Source: Desulfobacteraceae bacterium
Lineage (GTDB): Bacteria; Desulfobacterota; Desulfobacteria; Desulfobacterales; Desulfosarcinaceae
Direction: 5' to 3'
Assembly: GCA_027025615.1 (NCBI GenBank)
Contig: JALVQM010000480.1
Span: 1-8,475, forward strand
DNA: 8,475 nucleotides
A program made the position numbers and the translations under genes. Each line of letters opens with the position of its first letter. Position 1 is the stretch's first letter. The notes below the pieces were generated by a model, which saw only the letters and a list, made by a program, of their open reading frames with translations, ran no database searches and was not told the origin of the DNA. Positions 1 to 6,265 of this stretch are shown here, piece by piece.

Positions 1-864
1 GACATAGTGGCCGGGGTGATGGGGTCGGGCATGTATCGGACTGACAAGCTGACCCTGTTCCTGGATATTGGGACCAACGCCGAAGCAGTGGTTGGTAACC
101 GGGAGTGGATGGCATGCGCCGCCTGTTCTGCCGGTCCGGCCTTTGAAGGCGGCGGGATCAAGTTCGGCATGCGGGCAGCCAAGGGTGCCATAGAAGATTT
201 TTCCATCGATCCGATCACTTTTGAGCCAATGATTGTGACCATCGGTGATATGCGACCCAAGGGGATTTGCGGGTCAGGCCTTATTACCACGGTTGCCACC
301 ATGTTTGAAGCCGGCGTTATCGACAACCAGGGCAAATACAATCGCAGCCTTAAAACAGAGCGGATTCGTCAGCAGGATGGAATCTGGGAATATGTGCTGG
401 CCTGGGAAGACCAGACCCAGGTTGACCGGGATATCGTCTTGACCGAGATAGACATTGAAAACCTTATCAGGGCCAAGGGAGCGATTTACAGCGGTTGCAT
501 GACATTGCTGGAAGAGGTGGGTATGAATATCGGCGACCTGGAACAGATCATTCTGGCCGGGGGTTTCGGTAGTTATGTCGACCTGGAAAAGGCGATGATT
601 ATCGGCCTGCTGCCGGAAATAGATCCCGACCGGGTAACATACGTGGGTAACGCATCTTTGATGGGGGCCCGCATGGCGGCTTTGACCAATCGCATTCGCC
701 AGGAAGTTGTGGCTGTCACTGACATGATGACCAACTTCGAGCTGTCCGAAACACCCTCTTATATGGATCATTACGTGGCTGCACTGTTTCTTCCCCATAC
801 CGATATGGACAAATTCCCCCAGGTCAAAGCGCGCCTAGAGCAGCGGCGTCAGGCCATGGGGTGA
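1..864 (+). CDS. Reductive activator of corrinoid proteins (ASKHA/DUF4445), C-terminal part, 5' truncated by window edge
   Basis: The frame is open to the first base of the window and encodes the last 287 residues. Full-length relatives have about 600 residues, with an N-terminal 2Fe-2S ferredoxin domain that would lie outside. Family members use ATP hydrolysis to drive one-electron reduction of inactive Co(II) corrinoid to Co(I) in methyltransferases or the corrinoid iron-sulfur protein of the acetyl-CoA pathway, in the cytoplasm. Visible ASKHA motifs are DIGTNAE (phosphate-1 loop, from base 64), CSAGPAFEGGG (from about 124), GICGSGLI (from about 262), AGGFGSYVDLEKA (from about 556) and VGNASLMGA (from about 643). 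The C-terminal segment YMDHYVAALFLPHTD (from about 763) resembles the tail of activators linked to acetyl-CoA synthase. The GTG at base 7 is internal, not a start: the preceding codons continue the conserved D-I-V-A-G-V segment. The family is secure. The target corrinoid protein is unknown because its likely neighbours are outside the window. Confidence 0.9.
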   Translation, partial: DIVAGVMGSGMYRTDKLTLFLDIGTNAEAVVGNREWMACAACSAGPAFEGGGIKFGMRAAKGAIEDFSIDPITFEPMIVTIGDMRPKGICGSGLITTVATMFEAGVIDNQGKYNRSLKTERIRQQDGIWEYVLAWEDQTQVDRDIVLTEIDIENLIRAKGAIYSGCMTLLEEVGMNIGDLEQIILAGGFGSYVDLEKAMIIGLLPEIDPDRVTYVGNASLMGARMAALTNRIRQEVVAVTDMMTNFELSETPSYMDHYVAALFLPHTDMDKFPQVKARLEQRRQAMG

Positions 865-1010
865 ATTGGGGTGGACCGGTGGATTCTAATTTCCGGAGAT
901 AAGTAAAGTGCCGGCCGGCGCCAATATTGATCAGGGCTTGACAAGAAATTGCCCAACCGAAAACGAAAGACGAAACGGTTTCCATTTTAAACGTCAAGGC
1001 CAATAACCAG
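865..1010. other. 146-base intergenic region
   Basis: This gap separates the corrinoid activator from the receiver/ATP-grasp gene. It contains a perfect 10-base palindrome, GCCGGCCGGC (910-919), with no following T-run. It also contains an isolated TTGACA (938-943) with no acceptable -10 hexamer 16-18 bases downstream. No small gene, RNA or convincing terminator is visible. The spacing suggests that the 994-residue gene has its own promoter, but I cannot locate one with confidence. Confidence 0.4.
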
Positions 1011-3995
1011 ATGGATGGCGACTCCCAAAATCCAAAGCTCAGCTACCTTGAATGCGAGTTCGATACCCACTTCAAGGTCTTCCATGAGCTTATGGCCAAC
1101 AAGGTGCTTGAAATCCTGTTGGTGGCAAGCGCCTACGATGCCTACATCCTGGAAGAAGACGGTAGCCTGGCTTCCAAGATTATCAACGAGTACCGGGGCC
1201 TTAACCTGAGCCGCCCGCCGCGGTTGACCTGGGAATCAAATGCCCGCAAAGCCCTGGAATTGCTTAAGCAAAAAGAGTTCGACCTTGTTGTGGCAATGCC
1301 CAACCTTGACGATATGGATCCTTTCGAGCTGGGGTTGGCTGTCAAGCAGCAAAAACCTGATTTGCCGGTTATTCTTCTGGCCCACAGCGAACAAGGCCTG
1401 TATCCCACACCTAAAGGCAAGGATTGTTCAGGGATAGACCAGATTTTTATCTGGTCCGGGGATTCTGACCTTTTGCTGGCCATTGTCAAAAGTGTCGAAG
1501 ACCGTCTCAACGTTGATCCGGATACCCGCAATGCCCAGGTCAGGGTTATCATCCTGGTGGAAGACTCTCCCCTTTATCGTTCATATTTTTTGCCGTTGAT
1601 TTACCGCGAGGTGGTTCGCCAGACCCAGGAAGTTCTGGAAGAAAGTCTCAATGAAGAACATCGCCTGCTAAAAATGCGGGCCCGGCCAAAGATACTGGTG
1701 GCTGCCACTTACCAGGAAGCCGAAGCCCTCTATGAGCGTTACCAGCCATATCTTTTCGGGGTTCTTTCCGACACCCGGTTTCCTGACGGCAATAATTTAA
1801 GCCCCGATGCCGGCTATCGCTATCTGAGTATGATCAGGAAACAGATTCCGGATCTTCCCTTATTACTGTTAAGTTCAGAGTCTGCCAACCGCAAACGTGC
1901 TGAACAGATCCCGGCGGTTTTCCTGGACAAGAACTCTCCGGACCTGATGGTTGAGCTGCACCAGTTTTTCCTCGACTGGCTTGGTTTCGGGGCCTTTGTT
2001 TTCAGAATGCCCGACGGTACTGAGGTGGCCCGGGCTTCAACCTTACGGGAATTGGAAAAAATAATACCTGAAATTCCCGATGAACCCTTTGTCTATCATG
2101 CCCAGCGCAACCGTTTTTCCAATTGGATCATGGCCCGATCCGAGATTGTACTGGCCTCCAGATTAAGACAGGCCAAGGCCTCGGACTTTAAGGACGTGGC
2201 CGCGATGCGCCGTTTTATAATCGACGGTATTCATGCCTTGCGTAAATGGCGCCAGAAAGGAGTTGTGGCCCAGTTCAGCAGGCGGGAGTTTGATCCCGAA
2301 ATTTCGGATTTCATGAAGATCGGTAAGGGCTCGCTGGGCGGTAAGGCCAGGGGATTGGCTTTTGTTGGCAGCCTCCTGCGCCAGTCACCCCAGTTGGTGA
2401 GCAAGTTCAGCGGTATTGATATCAAGGTTCCCCAGACCCTGGTAATTACCACAGATGGTTTTGACGACTTTGTCCAGTCAAATGAACTGGAACACCTGGC
2501 CCACAGCGATCTGCCGGATGAACAGATTACCGAAGCCTTTGTGCGGGGCAGGATGCCGGACCATATCCTGGGGGACTTACGGGCTTTTATCGAAAAAATA
2601 GACTACCCTTTGTCGGTGAGATCTTCGGGTTTGCTGGAAGACGCTCACCACTTGCCCCTGGCTGGATTATACAAAACGTTCATGATTCCAAACAACCATC
2701 CGGACCTGGAGGTACGCCTGGAGCACCTGGTTGTTGCCATCAAGCATGTTTATGCTTCTACCTGGTACCAGGAACCCCGCAAGTACTCGCGTTTTACCGC
2801 ATACCGGCATCGCAAGGAGCAAATGGCGGTTATTATTCAGCAGGTTGCCGGTCGGCGTTACGGAGACTTTTTCTACCCTGCTGTTTCAGGAGTGGCCCGT
2901 TCCCAGAACTTTTATCCCATCGAGCGAATCCAGCCTGAAGACGGGGTGGTCCAGGTGGCCCTTGGTTTTGGAACCGTTATCTCCGAGGGGGAAGCCGGCC
3001 TTCGTTTTTGTCCTAAATATCCGCGCCTGTTGCCCCATTTCTCCAGTGTGGAGGATATCCTGGCCCATGCCCAGCGGCATTTCTATGCTTTGCGTATGGA
3101 AGGATATCCCGAAGATCTTTATTTCGAACGTGGATTGAATATTGAAAGACGGCAGATATCCGATGCCTTGGATGAACCTGCGGTCCAAAAGCTTGTCAGT
3201 ACATACGTACCGGCGGAAAATCGAATAAGGGACACTTCCCAGATGGAAGGCCCCAAGCTGGTTACCTTCGCACCCTTGTTGAAGCACGGGACTTTTCCCC
3301 TGGCAGAAATTGTTGACGACCTGTTGGCCATTGGTCGCAAAGGGATGGGCTGTCACCTGGAATTCGAGTTTTCCATTGAATTTTCACAGGAGTCCGGGAC
3401 GGCGGATGAATTTTATATTTTACAGATGCGTCCCATGGCCATGGGGCAGGATCCTTTTGAGGTTGAAATTACAACCGCCCAGATTCAGAAGGCTTTTTGT
3501 TATTCTACCCAGGCTTTGGGACATGGCAAAAACGACCGGATAGAAGATTTGATTTACGTTATCCCTGAGACCTTCAAGCCGGAAGCCACAGTTGAAATAG
3601 CCGCTCAATTACACCAGCTTAACCGCCGCCTGAAATCCGACAACAAACCCTATTTGCTGGTGGGGCCCGGGCGCTGGGGAACTTTCGACCGTTGGCTCGG
3701 AATTCCGGTAAAATGGGACGATATAGACACAGTTGGTGCTTTTGTGGAGTGGCGAACCTCCAGGCTATTGGCGGATCCATCCCAGGGATCTCATTTTTTT
3801 CAATATATTACGACTCAAGGTTTGCCTTACCTGACGGTTTCCGAGGGAAGTGATGATTTTATCCGCTGGGAGATGTTAGAACACTTTGAACCCTTGCACC
3901 AGACCGCTTTCCTGCGTCATATCCGCCTGCCTCGGCCTTTGCTCATCAAATGTGACGGCCGCAAATCCGAAGCCGTTATCCTGTTGCCCGATTGA
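1011..3995 (+). CDS. Receiver-receiver-ATP-grasp protein (PEP synthase/PPDK N-terminal domain, no His or PEP domain)
   Basis: This is a 994-residue, probably cytoplasmic protein. Residues about 31-165 form a receiver-like fold lacking an acceptor: the aligned position in DLVVAMP is Met96. Residues about 177-325 form a second receiver that keeps the acidic pair in VEDS (E184, D185), acceptor D254 in SDTRFP, S288/S289 and K307. It has an extra charged helix, about 200-227, between the acidic pair and the rest. Residues about 433-815 are the ATP-grasp/PPDK_N domain, with GGK (443-445), VRSSGLLED (536-544), SGVARS, LEFEFSIE and the closing LQMRP (804-808). Real PEP synthases continue into a swivelling phosphohistidine domain and a PEP barrel. 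Here there is instead a module of about 175 residues with LVGPGRWG (883-890) and PSQGSHFF (923-930), which I recall from related uncharacterised proteins in Bacteroidetes and other phyla. Its chemistry is therefore unknown, and a signal-controlled phosphotransferase or nucleotide-binding regulator is inference. The ATG at 1011 has no strong Shine-Dalgarno. It is kept because the conserved N-terminal segment begins just after it; Met28 is a less likely alternative. Confidence 0.85.
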   Translation: MDGDSQNPKLSYLECEFDTHFKVFHELMANKVLEILLVASAYDAYILEEDGSLASKIINEYRGLNLSRPPRLTWESNARKALELLKQKEFDLVVAMPNLDDMDPFELGLAVKQQKPDLPVILLAHSEQGLYPTPKGKDCSGIDQIFIWSGDSDLLLAIVKSVEDRLNVDPDTRNAQVRVIILVEDSPLYRSYFLPLIYREVVRQTQEVLEESLNEEHRLLKMRARPKILVAATYQEAEALYERYQPYLFGVLSDTRFPDGNNLSPDAGYRYLSMIRKQIPDLPLLLLSSESANRKRAEQIPAVFLDKNSPDLMVELHQFFLDWLGFGAFVFRMPDGTEVARASTLRELEKIIPEIPDEPFVYHAQRNRFSNWIMARSEIVLASRLRQAKASDFKDVAAMRRFIIDGIHALRKWRQKGVVAQFSRREFDPEISDFMKIGKGSLGGKARGLAFVGSLLRQSPQLVSKFSGIDIKVPQTLVITTDGFDDFVQSNELEHLAHSDLPDEQITEAFVRGRMPDHILGDLRAFIEKIDYPLSVRSSGLLEDAHHLPLAGLYKTFMIPNNHPDLEVRLEHLVVAIKHVYASTWYQEPRKYSRFTAYRHRKEQMAVIIQQVAGRRYGDFFYPAVSGVARSQNFYPIERIQPEDGVVQVALGFGTVISEGEAGLRFCPKYPRLLPHFSSVEDILAHAQRHFYALRMEGYPEDLYFERGLNIERRQISDALDEPAVQKLVSTYVPAENRIRDTSQMEGPKLVTFAPLLKHGTFPLAEIVDDLLAIGRKGMGCHLEFEFSIEFSQESGTADEFYILQMRPMAMGQDPFEVEITTAQIQKAFCYSTQALGHGKNDRIEDLIYVIPETFKPEATVEIAAQLHQLNRRLKSDNKPYLLVGPGRWGTFDRWLGIPVKWDDIDTVGAFVEWRTSRLLADPSQGSHFFQYITTQGLPYLTVSEGSDDFIRWEMLEHFEPLHQTAFLRHIRLPRPLLIKCDGRKSEAVILLPD

Positions 3996-4016
3996 TCGAG
4001 CCGGCAACCTGTAGTC

Positions 4017-4032
4017 AAGCCTTTGTAGGCTT
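4017..4032. repeat. Perfect 6-bp inverted repeat, AAGCCT-TTGT-AGGCTT
   Basis: AAGCCT and AGGCTT flank a 4-base loop, 22 bases after the stop of the 994-residue gene. A wider pair, GTCAAG (4014-4019) and CTTGAC (4044-4049), overlaps the left arm, so two alternative hairpins are possible. There is no U-tract after the stem, so it is not a standard intrinsic terminator. It could stabilise the 3' end of the transcript or serve as a weak or factor-assisted stop. Confidence 0.4.
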
Positions 4033-4127
4033 ACGGCTAAAGACTTGACCTCCAAGAACCGATAAGAACACTGAACATCACGTTGAAATGGATTGCGGTG
4101 ATTTTTGCACCCTGGAGGTTAATATCC

Positions 4128-4283
4128 ATGCCAAGAACTGAGATAATCTTTTTTGACGAACTGGGATTCGGATGGGTAGTGGATTCCTCAATTATCAAGA
4201 AAATAAGTGATTGCAGCCGCCAGAAAGATATCCTTGTGGAAAAAACCCTTGCTGATCTTTTGGCAAAGGACAAACGCCCCTGA
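4128..4283 (+). CDS. Small hypothetical protein, 51 aa
   Basis: I do not recognise this protein. The start is the ATG at 4128 because GGAGG (4114-4118) lies 9 bases upstream. The in-frame ATG at 4083 has no such site and would add an unlikely 15 residues. The product is charged and lacks a membrane segment or signal peptide. The N-terminal half is aromatic and hydrophobic (EIIFFDELGFGWVVDSS). The rest is Lys/Asp-rich, ends in AKDKRP, and holds a single Cys. It sits between the ATP-grasp gene and the DUF2914/cyclase pair on the same strand, 105 bases before the next gene, so co-transcription with either side is possible. Evidence for translation is the ribosome binding site and a plausible composition only; a chance open frame cannot be excluded. 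Confidence 0.5.
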   Translation: MPRTEIIFFDELGFGWVVDSSIIKKISDCSRQKDILVEKTLADLLAKDKRP

Positions 4284-4311
4284 CCGGCAACAAACCGGGA
4301 TTGCCAACAAT

Positions 4312-4317
4312 TATACT
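4312..4317 (+). promoter_or_regulatory. Candidate -10 element (TATACT) ahead of the DUF2914/cyclase pair
   Basis: TATACT matches five of six bases of the sigma-70 -10 consensus and lies in the 105-base gap before the DUF2914 gene. No good -35 hexamer is present at 16-18 bases upstream, so this is a weak call resting on one hexamer and position. If real, it would drive 4389-6243 with a leader of about 65 bases. Confidence 0.2.
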
Positions 4318-4388
4318 TTCAGGGGCCTGATTACATCCTTCAAGCGTTTTTCTCTTGCAAAATCGGGTGAAACCATTAGTTTACATGC

Positions 4389-4802
4389 ATGGTTTCAAGA
4401 CGCACAATTTTCATTGGCCTTATTGCCCTCGGCTTTGTGATGGTCGCTGTCCGGCCTGCGGAATCCGGGCAGAAAAAATCCATTCACCTGGCCCGGGCAG
4501 TTATGTGTGAAAATCTGGAAAGCTATGTGCCAAGCCAGATCGCTGTTGTTTTCTCCATCGATGCAGGCCGTATCTTTTGCTATACCGAGTTTGATAATGT
4601 CCCCGCCAAGACCTTTGTTTTCCATAAGTGGTATCGTCGCGATGTTTTGGTTACCACCAAGCGCCTAATCCTCAAACCGCCCCGCTGGTCCAGCTATAGC
4701 AGTATCCAGTTACGGGAGGCCGACAAAGGGCCATGGCGGGTTGTAATTACCGACCAAAATGGAGCGGTCCTTCGCGTGCTCCGTTTCAGCGTTACGGATT
4801 AA
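4389..4802 (+). CDS. Secreted DUF2914 domain protein, 137 aa
   Basis: Residues 1 to about 26 form a signal peptide: basic VSRR, a hydrophobic core about IFIGLIALGFVMVAV, then a likely cleavage site near PAES-GQ. The mature part (about 32-137) matches the DUF2914 pattern. It begins A-V-M-C-E-N and continues with GRIFCYTEFDNV, then FVFHKWYRRD, the RWSSYSS segment, and a closing GPWRVVITDQNGAVLRVLRF. Cys40 and Cys64 are the two cysteines of the mature protein and sit where many relatives have a pair, so a disulfide outside the cytoplasm is plausible. The domain is a small beta-rich extracytoplasmic module of unknown function. The ATG at 4389 lacks an obvious Shine-Dalgarno but directly precedes the signal peptide. 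The stop is only 4 bases before the cyclase start, which implies a shared transcript and coupled translation, and suggests (inference) a shared envelope role with the YbbR part of the cyclase. Confidence 0.75.
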   Translation: MVSRRTIFIGLIALGFVMVAVRPAESGQKKSIHLARAVMCENLESYVPSQIAVVFSIDAGRIFCYTEFDNVPAKTFVFHKWYRRDVLVTTKRLILKPPRWSSYSSIQLREADKGPWRVVITDQNGAVLRVLRFSVTD

Positions 4803-4806
4803 ACCG

Positions 4807-6243
4807 ATGTTTGCGGCAGATTACCTGGTCACCACTTTGCGATGGCAGGATCTGGTAGACATAATTCTCAATAGTTATATTTTGTTCAGGCTTTACGTGC
4901 TGTTCCAGGGCACCCAGGTTATCAGGGTGGTTATCGGGGTAGGTTTTCTATGGATTTTGCAGGGCCTGTCACGCCAATTGGGGTTGATTGTAACCAGTTG
5001 GGTTTTACAGGGAATCATTGCCCTGGCTGCCCTGATTATTATCATCGTTTTCCGCAATGAAATCCGGCGGGTGATCCAGGCAAAGAACTTGCGGGTTTTG
5101 CTTTGGGGCTGGCCCCAAAACGGAGATATTACTCCCACCGGCGTTATCGTTGAAAGCGTTTATGAGCTTGCCCGGCGCAGGATCGGGGCTTTAATCGTTC
5201 TTCCGGATAAAGATGATTTGAGCGACCTTGTCCAGGGCGGGGTCGCCTGGGGCGGCAGGTTGACCAAGCAGATGCTGATCAGCATCTTTTGGCCGGGCAA
5301 TCCGGTTCATGACGGGGCAGCTCTGGTTCGTAACGGCCGGATCGAAAAAGTTGGCGCAATTCTGCCCCTTTCCAACAAGGATGATCTGCCCCAGCGATAC
5401 GGGACCCGCCACAGGGCGGCCCTGGGGCTTTCTGAAAACTGCGACGCTCTGGTTATCGTGGTTTCGGAAGAGCGAGGTGAAGTCACTGTCGCCAAGGATG
5501 GACAATTACACGAAATTCCTGACAATCTGGCTCTTACCAGGCACATCAGGTACCACAGCAAACCGGTGCCCGGGATTGATCGTGCCGGTCGGAAGCATAG
5601 CCTGAGGTTGGCTGCAGCCGCCCTGGTTTGCCTGCTTTTTGTGACCGGAATCTGGTTCAGGTTTGCCAGAGGTCTTGAGACACTGACTACGGTCGAGGTG
5701 CCGATCGAGTATATGAATCGGGATCAAAACGTTGAAATCCTGGATACTTCGGTGAACCAGGTAGTTCTTCACCTTACTGGTTCCAGGGCGCTTATCAAAT
5801 CTTTGGAACCCGAGCAGCTCAAGGTGATGCTAGATCTGGGCAAAGCCGTAGTGGGGACCAACACTTTTTCCATTACGGCCGACAACATCGTTTTGCCTCC
5901 GGGTATCAGACTGACCAGAATTGAGCCGGTCAAGGTAAAAGTGGCCATTGACCGGATAGTATCCAAGACTTTGCCGATTCAGGTCGATTGGGCCGGCAAA
6001 CTGCCACGCGGTCTTGTAATAGAGCAGATCGAAGTTCGCCCGGGAAAAACTGTACTGGTAGGGCCCAGCAGAATTCTGGCTTCCATTACCACGGTTTATA
6101 CTGAAAAGATAAACCTGGAAAACATACATTCGTCAGGCAAGCTTACCGCTGACCTGGTGATTTCCCCTGCCTCGGTCAAGGTGGCAAGCGGCAGTGTCGA
6201 CAAGGTAACAATTGAGTACCGGGTAAAGTCACGCCAAAACTGA
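4807..6243 (+). CDS. cdaA: Membrane diadenylate cyclase CdaA fused to CdaR-like YbbR domains
   Basis: This enzyme makes cyclic di-AMP from two ATP at the inner face of the membrane. Numbering is from the ATG at 4807 (478 aa). Three N-terminal membrane helices lie at about 18-33, 38-54 and 65-82, followed by EIRR as in CdaA. The DAC domain (about 110-240) keeps the catalytic HDGA (D169-G-A) and GTRHRAALGL (RHR 201-203) motifs and the later VVSEERG. A fourth membrane helix (about 265-287) leads to roughly 185 extracytoplasmic residues. These look like two YbbR repeats (about 294-381 and 388-471), each with P-I/V-xx beginnings and a VxVxGP/VxLTGSR-like strand. In Firmicutes the YbbR protein CdaR is a separate regulator and glmM follows; here they are one chain and glmM is absent. 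The start at 4807, 4 bases after the DUF2914 stop, fits CdaA N-termini. An in-frame ATG at 4759 would overlap that gene and add unrelated residues. The catalytic residues look intact. Confidence 0.9.
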   Translation: MFAADYLVTTLRWQDLVDIILNSYILFRLYVLFQGTQVIRVVIGVGFLWILQGLSRQLGLIVTSWVLQGIIALAALIIIIVFRNEIRRVIQAKNLRVLLWGWPQNGDITPTGVIVESVYELARRRIGALIVLPDKDDLSDLVQGGVAWGGRLTKQMLISIFWPGNPVHDGAALVRNGRIEKVGAILPLSNKDDLPQRYGTRHRAALGLSENCDALVIVVSEERGEVTVAKDGQLHEIPDNLALTRHIRYHSKPVPGIDRAGRKHSLRLAAAALVCLLFVTGIWFRFARGLETLTTVEVPIEYMNRDQNVEILDTSVNQVVLHLTGSRALIKSLEPEQLKVMLDLGKAVVGTNTFSITADNIVLPPGIRLTRIEPVKVKVAIDRIVSKTLPIQVDWAGKLPRGLVIEQIEVRPGKTVLVGPSRILASITTVYTEKINLENIHSSGKLTADLVISPASVKVASGSVDKVTIEYRVKSRQN

Positions 6244-6265
6244 TTTTCCAAAGAGCTGGTGCCCC
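6244..6265. other. 22-base convergent junction
   Basis: The stops of the plus-strand cyclase gene and the minus-strand inositol-phosphate synthase gene face each other across only 22 bases. No hairpin with a T-run on either strand is visible here. The two transcripts therefore probably overlap into each other's 3' ends, giving a short antisense region. Confidence 0.5.

Noticed and set aside
274..798. 174-codon open frame on the minus strand
   Set aside because: It is antisense to the conserved corrinoid-activator gene, has no ribosome binding site, and encodes a Cys/His/Gln-rich sequence typical of a shadow frame.
938..966. TTGACA at 938 as promoter of the 994-residue gene
   Set aside because: The -35 match is perfect, but bases 960-967 at the needed spacing do not resemble a -10 hexamer.
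2886..3356. 156-codon open frame on the minus strand
   Set aside because: It lies entirely inside the ATP-grasp coding region, whose motifs establish the plus frame; no recognisable domain.
1011..3995. Annotation as functional phosphoenolpyruvate synthase
   Set aside because: Only the N-terminal nucleotide-binding domain of that enzyme is present. The phosphohistidine and PEP/pyruvate barrel domains are missing.
4014..4049. Hairpin after the ATP-grasp gene as a rho-independent terminator
   Set aside because: The stem is real but is followed by ACGGCTAAAG rather than a T-run.
4759..4806. Upstream in-frame ATG for the cyclase, adding 16 residues
   Set aside because: It overlaps the DUF2914 gene, lacks a ribosome binding site, and the added residues do not resemble CdaA N-termini. 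The ATG at 4807 fits better.
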